DNA of 64,000 nt from JAQUTK01 sp963677415 (GCA_963677415.2 CAXXFJ010000004.1:62001-126000); one strand, 5' to 3'. Counted from the stretch's first letter, positions 8,214 through 17,232 are shown. Program-made: numbers and translations. The notes: generated from the letters alone by a model not told the origin.

Positions 8214-9244
8214 TGTTTACAATATATTCCGAACTAGAGATTTTTGAAAACATGGTTGTTTTCAATGATAAAAATCCGAATTGGTACAATATTTTTTGTA
8301 ATCACTCTGATGTCTGCTTAAACATAACCGATGATGAGTTAATTGAACAACAACTTCCGGGTACAATAATCTTTGAGTTTATTCTGTCTAACGGAGGGAG
8401 ATCTCCCATTGCATTAAAAAATTATTTTGATGCGATTTATGAAGATAATAGTATAATGATGGAAAAACCTCGTTCTTCTTTTTTTCTAAATATCAAAAAA
8501 GAAGAGGCTGATAAACTTCAAGAATCATTGGGAGTTATTATTCAAAGTTATGAATCAATAGATGATAATATTTTTAAAGGGACTTCACATTGTGAACTTC
8601 CAGCCAACCAAATTATTCATTCTAATAATTTGGTTGGCTGGAAATGTTTATTTAATTTTCAATTACCTCCTTCCAATGCTATAGTAATAACAGATGACTG
8701 GTTATTTAAGAATGAAGAGCATTCTGTCATAGTGGGTGAAAGGAATACTGTTGATATATTGAATGCAATGCTACCTTTAAAACTGGATGGTATTTTTCAT
8801 TTACTTGTAATCTCTGATGATCAAAATAGAAGTGAACAGAGATGCCAAAAACTTGCAATTGATTTAAAAGAATCAATTGCAGCACTTAGGCAATATCAAA
8901 TACTTGTTGAGGTTGTTTTTGCAGAAACAATTCACAAAAGAAAGATTTTTACAAACTATATAAGTATAACATGTGATAAAGGATTTGCAATGTTTAGAGT
9001 AAATGATAATAGTAAAGTTAGAGATGATAATGACTTTCGTTATGAATTTATTTTCAATCGAATAAATCCAAATGAGGGAGATCCTGTGGCAAAATCTGAT
9101 TATATTTTACTGACCAGAATCAAATCAAAATGCAAATCTGTAGTGGATCATATAATAACGAAAGGTCAAGATCATAACCAGAGAATCTATTGTGATTGCA
9201 ATCCAGATAAATCGATTGTTAATCGCCTTATAAACGATGTTTGA
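8213..9244 (+). CDS. unrecognised 343-aa partner of the AAA ATPase, candidate effector
   Basis: I do not recognise a family with confidence. The start codon overlaps the stop of the ATPase gene (TGATG), so the two are translationally coupled and probably form one complex. There is no signal peptide, membrane segment, HNH, Toprim or DUF4435-like VEG motif. Residues about 232-262 (ETIHKRKIFTNYISITCDKGFAMF) resemble the His-Asp-Arg strand region of PLD-like MIT_C-type domains, with Lys in place of Asp; this is a weak similarity. The N-terminal 130 residues look like a separate alpha/beta region. A perfect 20-bp inverted repeat lies inside the coding sequence, at codons about 129-144. The gene is AT-rich compared with hsdM, in keeping with a recent arrival. 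Confidence 0.65.
   Translation: MFTIYSELEIFENMVVFNDKNPNWYNIFCNHSDVCLNITDDELIEQQLPGTIIFEFILSNGGRSPIALKNYFDAIYEDNSIMMEKPRSSFFLNIKKEEADKLQESLGVIIQSYESIDDNIFKGTSHCELPANQIIHSNNLVGWKCLFNFQLPPSNAIVITDDWLFKNEEHSVIVGERNTVDILNAMLPLKLDGIFHLLVISDDQNRSEQRCQKLAIDLKESIAALRQYQILVEVVFAETIHKRKIFTNYISITCDKGFAMFRVNDNSKVRDDNDFRYEFIFNRINPNEGDPVAKSDYILLTRIKSKCKSVVDHIITKGQDHNQRIYCDCNPDKSIVNRLINDV
8598..8643. repeat. perfect 20-bp inverted repeat with 6-base loop inside a coding region
   Basis: Bases 8598-8617 (starting TTCCAGCCAACC) are the exact reverse complement of 8624-8643; the loop 8618-8623 is CATTCT. The arms encode LPANQII and NNLVGW in the 343-aa protein. A stem this long and perfect inside a gene is not expected by chance. 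There is no T-run after it, so it is not a typical terminator. Confidence 0.9.
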
Positions 9245-9288
9245 AAATAAGTTCTAACTATGCACTTCTGCTGCACAATTTATTATTT

Positions 9289-9296
9289 ACTTTGCA
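9289..9296 (+). promoter_or_regulatory. possible internal promoter for hsdM
   Basis: TTACTTTG differs from the -7 consensus TAnnTTTG at one position and is followed by C as in many Bacteroidota promoters. It lies 34 bases before the hsdM start and just downstream of the second 11-bp repeat, so hsdM may be expressed independently of the ATPase pair. Confidence 0.3.
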
Positions 9297-9330
9297 TCAC
9301 AAAGCAAAAACGAACTATAATAACGAAACA

Positions 9331-11112
9331 ATGAGCAATAATAAGGTGGATGTAAAATTCATTTTCGATATTACCGATAAGGTACTTTGGAACACTTTCC
9401 GGAAAAATGAAATCGGCGATGTACTATTACCTTTTGTGGTAATTCGCCGTCTGGATTGTATTCTGGAGCCGGTAAACGAAAAGGTACATAAATCATACAC
9501 TGATTTTAAAGATAAAGTAAACGAGGATAAGTTGGACCCGATTTTGCGCAAAACTGCAGGAGGATTGCAGTTTTACAATACCTCAAAACATACGCTGGAA
9601 GGACTGAAGGAAAGCCCTAAAACAATCGAGATTGACTTCAATAACTACCTGAATGGCTTCAACAAAGAGGTGCGTGATATTATCGACAACTTTCAGTTTG
9701 ATAAAGTAATAGCCCGATTAATCAAGAACAAATTGCTCTATCAGATGATAGATGCTATTTGTAAAGTGGATTTAAAGCCCGAAACGGTGGATAATCATTC
9801 GATGGGATATATTTTCGAGGAACTGATACGTATTTCTAACGAACAAAGCAACGAGACCGCCGGAGAACATTTCACACCCCGCGATGTAATTGATTTGATG
9901 GTTAGCATCGTATTCAGTACTGAGAAAGAGGTGCTTTCACAACCCGGAATTATTCGCACTCTTTACGATCCGGCCATGGGAACGGGTGGTATGATTAATC
10001 TGGCCAAAAACTATGTACTGGATACGCTTTGTGTCGATACAGACAACAAACCGACAATCCGTACCTACGGACAGGAGATAAACGAACAGTCGTATGCCAT
10101 TGCCAAATCGGAGGCGCTGATAACCGGCGAAAATGTGGATAATATCCGCCACGGAAATTCCTTTACACAAGATCGTTTTACTGACAAGCATTTTCATTAT
10201 CAGTTTGCCAACCCTCCCTATGGTGTAACTTGGGCAAAGGATGCTACTTTTATTCTGAACGAGAGTGCCAACCCTGCCGGACGGTTTTATGCCGGACTTC
10301 CCCGCACCAGTGATGGACAGTTGTTGTTTGTGCAGCACATGATTAGCAAAATGGAGCGCGAGGGTGGTAAAATTGCTGTTGTTACCAACGGTTCACCGCT
10401 GTTTACAGGTGATGCCGGCAGTGGTGAGAGCGATATACGCAAATGGATTATTAAAAACGACTGGCTCGATTGCATCGTTGCTCTGCCAAAAGACTTGTTT
10501 TACAATACAGGGATCAATACCTTTGTGTGGTTTCTGGATAATAATAAACCGAAACACCGGCGTGGTAAAGTCCAGTTGATTAATGCCAATGTGCCGGAAG
10601 ATAAGGCTAATGGAGTGGAGGGCTTTTGCCGACCGGAGAAACGCAGCTTAGGTAATAAGCGCTACAAGATAGAAGATTTCCATATTGACAAGCTGGTGGA
10701 AATATACAATGCGTATGAGGAAAACGCCTATTGCAAAATCTTTCCGAATGATTTCTTTGGCTACTATCAGATAACGGTTGAGCAACCCGAATATGACAAA
10801 AAAGGCAAGATAGTTACCGATCGCAGTGGCAAACCTAAAGCAGACGGCAAAAAACGTGATAAGGAGAATATCCCCATGAATGTGGATATTGAAGAATATT
10901 TCGCTAATGAGGTACTGCCACATGTACCCGATGCTTGGATCGACTTTGAGAAAACCCGCATTGGTTACGAAATAAACTTCACCAAATACTTTTACGAATA
11001 CAAAGGCTTGCGCCCTTCGGAAGAAATAAAAGCCGAAATAGAAGCCCTCGAATTTGGTACTGAAAACCAAAAAGGAATTGCACAACTGCTTAAAGAACTA
11101 CTTGGAGAATGA
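9331..11112 (+). CDS. hsdM: type I restriction-modification methyltransferase subunit M
   Basis: 593 residues from the ATG at 9331; I reject the in-frame TTG 90 bases upstream because the family N-terminus (VKFIFDITDKVLWNTFRKNE) begins here. The N-terminal helical domain is followed by the SAM-dependent N6-adenine methyltransferase core: EHFTPRDVIDLMV near 177, motif I DPAMGTGGM at about 213-221, and motif IV NPPYG near 294. The C-terminal region (from about 440) contains a Lys-rich insertion KKGKIVTDRSGKPKADGKK. With HsdS it methylates adenines in a bipartite target, and with HsdR it forms the restriction complex. It overlaps hsdS by 4 bases (ATGA). Confidence 0.93.
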   Translation: MSNNKVDVKFIFDITDKVLWNTFRKNEIGDVLLPFVVIRRLDCILEPVNEKVHKSYTDFKDKVNEDKLDPILRKTAGGLQFYNTSKHTLEGLKESPKTIEIDFNNYLNGFNKEVRDIIDNFQFDKVIARLIKNKLLYQMIDAICKVDLKPETVDNHSMGYIFEELIRISNEQSNETAGEHFTPRDVIDLMVSIVFSTEKEVLSQPGIIRTLYDPAMGTGGMINLAKNYVLDTLCVDTDNKPTIRTYGQEINEQSYAIAKSEALITGENVDNIRHGNSFTQDRFTDKHFHYQFANPPYGVTWAKDATFILNESANPAGRFYAGLPRTSDGQLLFVQHMISKMEREGGKIAVVTNGSPLFTGDAGSGESDIRKWIIKNDWLDCIVALPKDLFYNTGINTFVWFLDNNKPKHRRGKVQLINANVPEDKANGVEGFCRPEKRSLGNKRYKIEDFHIDKLVEIYNAYEENAYCKIFPNDFFGYYQITVEQPEYDKKGKIVTDRSGKPKADGKKRDKENIPMNVDIEEYFANEVLPHVPDAWIDFEKTRIGYEINFTKYFYEYKGLRPSEEIKAEIEALEFGTENQKGIAQLLKELLGE

Positions 11113-12437
11113 AACCGTACGAGAAATACAAGGATAGCGGAATTGAGTGGTTGGGGCAAATTCCTGAGCATTGGATTAAAGTTAAATTAGGAAGAGCATT
11201 TCAGAGTATTGGAAGTGGAACTACTCCAAAAACAGCAAATGACTCATACTATGAAGATGGTACAATTAATTGGTTAAATACCGGAGATTTGAATGATGGT
11301 TTTATTTATTCTACATCAAAAAGGATTACCGAAGAAGCATTTAGAGATCATTCAGTTTTAAGACTTTACCCTATTGATAGCATTGTTATTGCATTGTATG
11401 GTGCAACTATCGGAAAATTGGGCCATTTAAAAATTGAAACTACAACAAATCAAGCCTGCTGCGTGATATCTGAATCAAAGGAAATTACAAATAGATATAT
11501 ATTCTATTATTTATTGGCTGCAAAAGAATTTATAATTAGTAAGTCTTACGGTGGAGGTCAACCAAATATTAGTCAGGACACAATAAAGCAATTATACATT
11601 GTAGCTCCAACTTTATCTGAGCAAACCCAAATAGCCAACTACCTTGACCACCAAACGGCCATTATTGACCAATTAATAGCACAAAAAGAGAAGCTGATTT
11701 CTTTACTGAAAGATAAACGCCAGGCAGTAATCAAAAAAGCCGTTACCAAAGGACTAAATCTCAATACTCCAATGAAAGATAGTGGTGTTGAGTGGCTGGG
11801 GGAATTGCCAGAGAGGTGGGAACTTGTAAAATTTAAACATATTGCAAAAATAAGAAACGGTAAAGACCAAAAAGATGTTCAAGTTGAAGAAGGTGGCTAT
11901 CCTGTATTGGGTACTGGTGGGGAATTTGGACGAGCTTCAAAATTCCTTTATGATAAACCGTCTGTTTTGCTTGGTCGAAAAGGAACAATAGATAAACCCC
12001 AATATATTGAACAACCCTTTTGGACTGTTGACACATTGTTTTATACAGAAATATCCGAAGATTGTGACCCTTTGTATGTGTTCTATTTAAGCCAACAAAT
12101 ACCATTTAGTCTTCTTCAGGAGAGTAGTGCTGTGCCAAGCATGACACAAGACAATCTAAATAATGTAGTTTTATGTAAACCACCACTGAGGGAGCAACAG
12201 GAAATTAGTGTAATGTTGAAAGAAAGACAAAATGAGTTTGACGTTCTAATTGAAATTTCAAATTTACAAATCACTAATCTTAAGTCTTTCCGTCAATCTC
12301 TAATCTCGGAGGCAGTAACAGGTAAGGTGAATGTTAGGGATTGGAAACCAGTGAATCTGAATGTTTCCAGCCCTGAAATGGCTGATAAATTACAAATAAG
12401 TACCAGAGCTATTGAGAAACAAAATGGCAAGTTGTAA
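11109..12437 (+). CDS. hsdS: type I restriction-modification specificity subunit S
   Basis: 442 residues with two tandem target-recognition units. Each half opens with the same signature: YKDSGIEWLGQIPEHW at about 5-20 and MKDSGVEWLGELPERW at about 222-237. Each recognition domain (about 22-170 and 240-380) is followed by a long helix: ANYLDHQTAIIDQLIAQKEKLISLLKDKRQAVIKKAVTKG after the first, and the LKSFRQSLISEAVTGKV segment after the second. The protein sets the DNA target of the HsdM/HsdR complex. It starts inside the hsdM stop (ATGA overlap). No nearby second partial hsdS or recombinase was found, so there is no sign of specificity shuffling at this locus. Confidence 0.93.
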   Translation: MKPYEKYKDSGIEWLGQIPEHWIKVKLGRAFQSIGSGTTPKTANDSYYEDGTINWLNTGDLNDGFIYSTSKRITEEAFRDHSVLRLYPIDSIVIALYGATIGKLGHLKIETTTNQACCVISESKEITNRYIFYYLLAAKEFIISKSYGGGQPNISQDTIKQLYIVAPTLSEQTQIANYLDHQTAIIDQLIAQKEKLISLLKDKRQAVIKKAVTKGLNLNTPMKDSGVEWLGELPERWELVKFKHIAKIRNGKDQKDVQVEEGGYPVLGTGGEFGRASKFLYDKPSVLLGRKGTIDKPQYIEQPFWTVDTLFYTEISEDCDPLYVFYLSQQIPFSLLQESSAVPSMTQDNLNNVVLCKPPLREQQEISVMLKERQNEFDVLIEISNLQITNLKSFRQSLISEAVTGKVNVRDWKPVNLNVSSPEMADKLQISTRAIEKQNGKL

Positions 12438-12520
12438 TAAAAAGGGTATTTCTATCGTTTCGGAAGTGCTAAGAACGCTATTGGGAGCTATAAAGTGAGA
12501 AATCATAATAAAAACAGAAT

Positions 12521-15500
12521 ATGTCAACAGGAACAAAAGAAATGCACCTTGAGGATCATATTGCACGTTATTTAAGTCGCGATATTAGGCCTGATTTTTC
12601 GGAATATGTGACCAAGGAAACTTCGTGTTACGATAAAGAGTTGTGTCTCATTCCCGAAGATCTGATTGATTTTATCAAGGATACTCAGCCTGATAAATAT
12701 CACAAAATAGAAGAGCAATACGGAGCTGAGACAGACAAGAAGATTGCTTATTATGCTTCAGAATTAGTCAGTAGGCAAAAGGATAAAACGCTGGCTTATT
12801 TTCACATGAAACTAAGAATCTGTGGACAGCATTTAGATACAGTCTATTTTAAACCTCAGCACAATAAATCTCCTGAGCACTGGGAGTGGTACGGAAAAAA
12901 CCGCCTTACAGTAGTTCGACAGCTGAAATACTCAAAGAAAAATGAAAATTCCATTGACATCGTATTGTTTATAAACGGACTTCCTGTAGTTACCATAGAA
13001 CTCAAAAATGCACTGACGGGTCAGTACCTCATGAATGCAATAAAGCAATACATGGAAGATCGTGATCCCAAAGAAACATTGTTTGAATTTAAACGCTGTC
13101 TGGTGCATTTTGCTATTAGCACCGAACAGGTAGCCATGTGTACGAAATTAGATGGGAAAAAGACTTACTTCCTCCCTTTTAACAAAGCACTGGTGAATGT
13201 GGATGAATATAATTATGCTACGGCTTATTTGTGGGAAGATGTGTTGAGCAAGGAGTCGATGATGAATCTGGTGCAAAACTATATTAATGTTCAGATCAAT
13301 AAAGACAAATACTTTGACAATAAAACCGGTCAGATCAAAGAAAGGGAGAATGAAGTCTTGATTTTTCCCAGATACCACCAACGCCGTGCTGTAGAGCGAT
13401 TACTGAATGCAATTGAAAAAGATGGAGTTGGAGGCAAATATTTGATACAACATTCAGCCGGTTCCGGTAAATCAAATACTATTGCATGGTTAGCATATCG
13501 TCTTTCTGGTTTTTACAAACAGATTGATGATTCGAATGCATTGTTTAACAGCACCATTGTTGTGACCGATCGTCGCATTCTGAACAAACAGATACAGGAT
13601 AGTATCCGCCAATTTGAACAGGTTCCGGGTAGTGTGGTTTATATTGATGATAATCAACCCAGCTCTGTTTTAGCTAAAGCGATAGAAAATCGTACGCCCA
13701 TGATTGTAACTACACTCTTTCGTTTTCCTGTCATATCAGAGACTATAGCACAAAACAAAGACAAAACTTACGCTGTAATCATTGACGAGGCACACAGCTC
13801 GCAAACAGGTGAGGCTGCACGTCACTTGCGTAAAGCCCTATCTCTTGAAGAAGCTGAGAAAGCTGACGGTGAAGAAAAGTCATTGGATGAAATTATTGAG
13901 GAAGAAATCAAATCAAAAGGAAGTCAGAAGAATGTTTCTTTCTTTGCTTTTACGGCAACACCTAAAGATAAGACCGTAGAAATGTTCGGGACAATCCGTA
14001 AAAATCAAAAGGAAGCCTTTGATACCTATACAATGGAGCAGGCTATAAAGGAAGGTTTTATCAAGGATGTTCTGAAAAACTATATGAGTTGGGCACGATA
14101 TTATAAGCTTATAAAGCATTCTGATATTGAAGACAAGGAATACGATAAAAAGAAAACAGTTCGATTACTTTCGTCCTTCGTTGATTTACAGGATCATGCT
14201 ATCGAAAAGAAAGCCAGAGTCATGATTGAGCACTTTGTATCTCAAACTCAATATGAAATACAAGGAAAAGCTCGTGCAATGCTCGTAACACGTTCGAGAC
14301 TTCATGCCGTACGTTTTAAGCGTAAATTTGATGAGATCATGCGAGAAATGAGACTACCTTACGGTGCATTGGTCGCATTTAGTGGAACTGTAACTGATGC
14401 GGAAACGGGCTTGGATTATACGAAGGAGAATATGAATAACCTGGGTGGTAAAATTGAAATCGCGGATGCACTGAAAATGCCTCAGTTTAGGATATTGATT
14501 GTTGCTAATATGTATCAAACAGGATTCGACGAACCTTTGCTTCATACCATGTTTGTGGATAAGAAACTCGGTGGTACGAGTACTGTTCAAACATTGAGCC
14601 GTCTGAACCGGACTTGTGTCGGTAAAGACACTACCATGGTGCTTGATTTTGTGAATGATCCGCAGAAAGTGCAGGAAGATTTTCAAAAATACTACGGCAG
14701 TAATTATATGGAGCTGGAGGATCAGACTGATCCAAATAGTTTGTATGATATTCAGAATAAGATAGATGCATTTCATATCATTTACAGCAATGATATTGAA
14801 CGATATGCTGAGCTTTTCTTTCAAAAAGGCGATCACAAGGAGAAATTGCAGCCAATTTTAAACGAAGTAGTCAGAAGGTATAGTGAGAATTTAGATGCAG
14901 ACCAGCAATCAGAATTTAAATCAAGTTGTAAAAGCTATGTCCGCATTTATCGCTTCATCTCTCAAATTATGACTTTTGCCGATGTTCAACTTGAAAAATA
15001 TTACGTTTTTCTTACAGGCTTGTATATGAAACTTCCTTTCTCCTCTGATAGTCTTCCAACAGAAGTATTGGCTGAAGTTGATCTTGACAGTTACAGGTTA
15101 CAGCACTTGTTTACTAAAGATTTACCTCTCGAGAGAACAAATACAGCAATGAAAGGTATGTCTCAGGGAGGTGGAGCAAAACCAGGTGAAGATGAATATG
15201 ATCTATTAAGTCAGATAATAAAAACATTAAACGAGATATTTGGCTTAGATTTGAAAGAAGAAGATAAAGTGGAGTTCGAGCGAATGAAAAAGAATATCTA
15301 TGAAAATGAAGAGCTCATGACTTTCTTCAATACTCGTAATTCAAAGGACAATATTCAGGATAAGTTTTACGAAGAAATAGATAACGAATTGCTAAACTTT
15401 ATCAATACCAAGCTGGATTTTTACAACAAACTCTCCGAAGACAAAGTGAATCTTATGTTTAAACGTTTGTGGTTTAATGATATTTATGATAAGAAAGTCA

Positions 15501-15526
15501 GAGGTATTTCGGTTAATCAACAATGA
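12521..15526 (+). CDS. hsdR: type I restriction enzyme subunit R (helicase-nuclease)
   Basis: 1001 residues. The N-terminal PD-(D/E)xK nuclease has its acidic residues in SIDIVLF and TIELK (about 146-163). The SF2 translocase follows: Walker A HSAGSGKSNT near 310, VVTDRR near 346, motif II DEAHSSQTGE at about 421-430, motif III FFAFTATPKDKT near 474, and the second RecA lobe with MYQTGFDEPLLHTMFVDK near 665 and the arginine-finger region QTLSRLNRT near 690. The C-terminal helical domain (about 750-1000) would dock on the methylase. Length and motif order are complete, so the enzyme should be active. It starts 83 bases after hsdS. Confidence 0.93.
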   Translation: MSTGTKEMHLEDHIARYLSRDIRPDFSEYVTKETSCYDKELCLIPEDLIDFIKDTQPDKYHKIEEQYGAETDKKIAYYASELVSRQKDKTLAYFHMKLRICGQHLDTVYFKPQHNKSPEHWEWYGKNRLTVVRQLKYSKKNENSIDIVLFINGLPVVTIELKNALTGQYLMNAIKQYMEDRDPKETLFEFKRCLVHFAISTEQVAMCTKLDGKKTYFLPFNKALVNVDEYNYATAYLWEDVLSKESMMNLVQNYINVQINKDKYFDNKTGQIKERENEVLIFPRYHQRRAVERLLNAIEKDGVGGKYLIQHSAGSGKSNTIAWLAYRLSGFYKQIDDSNALFNSTIVVTDRRILNKQIQDSIRQFEQVPGSVVYIDDNQPSSVLAKAIENRTPMIVTTLFRFPVISETIAQNKDKTYAVIIDEAHSSQTGEAARHLRKALSLEEAEKADGEEKSLDEIIEEEIKSKGSQKNVSFFAFTATPKDKTVEMFGTIRKNQKEAFDTYTMEQAIKEGFIKDVLKNYMSWARYYKLIKHSDIEDKEYDKKKTVRLLSSFVDLQDHAIEKKARVMIEHFVSQTQYEIQGKARAMLVTRSRLHAVRFKRKFDEIMREMRLPYGALVAFSGTVTDAETGLDYTKENMNNLGGKIEIADALKMPQFRILIVANMYQTGFDEPLLHTMFVDKKLGGTSTVQTLSRLNRTCVGKDTTMVLDFVNDPQKVQEDFQKYYGSNYMELEDQTDPNSLYDIQNKIDAFHIIYSNDIERYAELFFQKGDHKEKLQPILNEVVRRYSENLDADQQSEFKSSCKSYVRIYRFISQIMTFADVQLEKYYVFLTGLYMKLPFSSDSLPTEVLAEVDLDSYRLQHLFTKDLPLERTNTAMKGMSQGGGAKPGEDEYDLLSQIIKTLNEIFGLDLKEEDKVEFERMKKNIYENEELMTFFNTRNSKDNIQDKFYEEIDNELLNFINTKLDFYNKLSEDKVNLMFKRLWFNDIYDKKVRGISVNQQ

Positions 15527-15638
15527 TGTACTTTGAAGAGTTCTGTTTTTTGGTTCCCTGTTTATTCAAAAAGGTACCCAGCTAATATTTCTTTTTATTT
15601 GATTGGTATCCTTAGTTTTACACTCGACTAATAATACT

Positions 15639-15646
15639 TACATTTG
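15639..15646 (+). promoter_or_regulatory. promoter for the GIY-YIG gene
   Basis: TACATTTG matches TAnnTTTG exactly and is followed by C. It lies 70 bases before the start codon in the 190-base gap after hsdR, showing that the last two island genes can be expressed separately. Confidence 0.5.
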
Positions 15647-15716
15647 CAGAGCATGAAAACGCCCCGACGATAAAGAATTGCAACTATATATTAATTGAAA
15701 AGTTAACCAAAACGAA

Positions 15717-16568
15717 ATGAAATTCGCTAAGACAATAAAAATATTTCTCATTGACGGAGATCCTAATGGTCGAATGAGTTGTGAACTTTCTAACTGGACA
15801 GGAAAAGCTTACAAAATTCCTCGTATAAAAATGAAGGAATGTACAGATCGTAATGATTTAATGAATACAGGCGTTTATCTGCTTTTGGGAAAAGATGAGG
15901 AAGGAAAAGATCTGGTTTATATTGGTGAGGCAGAATCAATTTTCAAACGACTAAATCAACATCTTAGTCAAAAGGATTTTTGGAATGAAACAATTATATT
16001 TGTTAGTAAAGACGATAACCTTAATAAAGCTCACATAAAATATTTAGAAAGCCGCCTATTTGAGATTGCACAGCTTGCCAAACGTTATAAAATTGAAAAC
16101 TCAATAGTCCCAACACAATCTTCTATTTCAGAGTCCGACAGAGCCGAAATGGAAGAATTTATTGAAAATATAAAGATGCTTGTCAATACACTTGGACACA
16201 AAGTATTTGACGAGAAGAGAGAATTTATATCAAAACAAAAGAACGAAATATTTTCAATTAAAGCTGCTCGTGGTGCTGATGGGCAAGGGGCGCCATCTTC
16301 TGATGGATTTGTAGTCTTTAAAGGATCTAAAGCGGCAGGGATAATTACACCATCAATGACTCCAAGTTTTGTAAAGCTAAGAGAGAGACTAATTGAAGAA
16401 GGTATTCTTGAAGACAGTGGTGATTATTATGAATTTACAGATGATTACATCTTTAGTAGTCCATCGACAGCTGCTGTAATAGTAATGGGAAGAAATGCTA
16501 ATGGGTTGACGGAGTGGAAACAAAAAGAGGGCAAGACTCTCAAAGAATTTGAGAATATTGAGAAATAG
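15717..16568 (+). CDS. GIY-YIG nuclease-like protein with DUF4357 domain
   Basis: 283 residues. The N-terminal half (about 48-115) has the GIY-YIG arrangement: NTGVYLLLG, then DLVYIGEAESIFKRLNQHL, then a later conserved ESRLFE whose Glu would be the metal ligand. The name-giving first motif reads GVY and the second YIG, so the fold is well supported. The C-terminal domain (about 190-280: GFVVFKGSKAAGI, RERLIEEGIL, then FSSPSTAAVIVMGRNANGLTEWK) is DUF4357, which often sits at the end of proteins encoded beside type I restriction genes. It may act as an accessory nuclease of the island. Ordinary for the family in length and composition. Confidence 0.8.
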   Translation: MKFAKTIKIFLIDGDPNGRMSCELSNWTGKAYKIPRIKMKECTDRNDLMNTGVYLLLGKDEEGKDLVYIGEAESIFKRLNQHLSQKDFWNETIIFVSKDDNLNKAHIKYLESRLFEIAQLAKRYKIENSIVPTQSSISESDRAEMEEFIENIKMLVNTLGHKVFDEKREFISKQKNEIFSIKAARGADGQGAPSSDGFVVFKGSKAAGIITPSMTPSFVKLRERLIEEGILEDSGDYYEFTDDYIFSSPSTAAVIVMGRNANGLTEWKQKEGKTLKEFENIEK

Positions 16569-16641
16569 CTGTTTTAGAAGAGAAGGTATTCAACACTATA
16601 GATAGCTAAAATATAATAGTATCAATAAATCTATTTTGACT

Positions 16642-17154
16642 ATGAGTAATACTGACAGGGTGGGAGATTTATGTGACGTGTCTTCTGTTTCAATACCTGA
16701 GCAGGGATTCGAAGTGCAAGTTAAGGTCATTAATGATTTTGCCTCACGATATGTACCTGCTGGAAGAGTCCTTTATCTGGGTGATACGGCCAATAAGGAT
16801 TTGTATAGAAACGATGTAATACTTAAAGAGATTGGCATCCCTATTTCAGAGCATAGCAATCTTCCGGACATTGTTATCTATGATGAAGCCAGACAATGGT
16901 TATTCCTTATTGAGGTAGTGACGTCACATGGCCCTGTTTCGCCTAAGCGTATGTTGGAGCTGGAAGAGTTCTTAAAGGATTGTAGAGTGGGGAAGGTGTA
17001 TGTGACTGCTTTCCCGGATAAAGCGGAGTTTAAGAAAAATGTTGCTGATATTGCATGGGAAACAGAGGTTTGGATAGCGGAAACTCCGAATCATATGATT
17101 CACTTTAATGGTGATCGGTTTATTGGTCCGAGAAAGTCGCCTACTGATGACTGA
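16642..17154 (+). CDS. BsuBI/PstI-type restriction endonuclease, catalytic half only
   Basis: 170 residues from the ATG at 16642. The segment from YLGDTANKD through DIVIYDEARQWLFLIEVVT to SHGPVSPKRMLELEEFLKD and WETEVWIAETPNHMIHFNGDRF matches the C-terminal catalytic domain of BsuBI/PstI-type endonucleases, whose metal-binding acidic residues lie in the PDIV and IEVV strands. Family members are usually about 310-330 residues, with an N-terminal DNA-recognition domain that is absent here. No cognate adenine methyltransferase gene is next to it. Upstream bases 16569-16641 hold no trace of the missing half. It could be a decayed type II enzyme, a standalone nuclease, or a nuclease that uses protection from the adjacent type I system. 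Confidence 0.8.
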   Translation: MSNTDRVGDLCDVSSVSIPEQGFEVQVKVINDFASRYVPAGRVLYLGDTANKDLYRNDVILKEIGIPISEHSNLPDIVIYDEARQWLFLIEVVTSHGPVSPKRMLELEEFLKDCRVGKVYVTAFPDKAEFKKNVADIAWETEVWIAETPNHMIHFNGDRFIGPRKSPTDD

Positions 17155-17201
17155 TGCCGGTATCGGGTAATATATTCAAAAATAGGAGAATTGGTTGAAA
17201 A

Positions 17202-17232
17202 TCGAACTAATAAGAAATTCTTGTTAGTTCGA
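17202..17232. repeat. imperfect inverted repeat after the BsuBI-like gene
   Basis: TCGAACTAATAAG (17202-17214) pairs with CTTGTTAGTTCGA (17220-17232) with one mismatch and a 5-base loop. It could act as a terminator or processing site for the defence operon, but no T-run follows. Confidence 0.4.

Noticed and set aside
8598..8643. Retron-like non-coding RNA or intrinsic terminator
   Set aside because: No reverse transcriptase gene is in the window and no T-run follows the hairpin, which lies inside a coding frame.
6675..9244. PARIS (AriA/AriB) identification of the ATPase pair
   Set aside because: The second protein shows no Toprim/DUF4435 motifs expected of AriB.
9241..9330. TTG start 90 bases upstream of the hsdM ATG
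   Set aside because: The extra residues do not resemble HsdM N-termini and the region holds the leader repeat and a possible promoter.
11109..12437. Invertible hsdS shufflon
   Set aside because: No second partial hsdS, inverted repeat pair or tyrosine recombinase was found near the gene.
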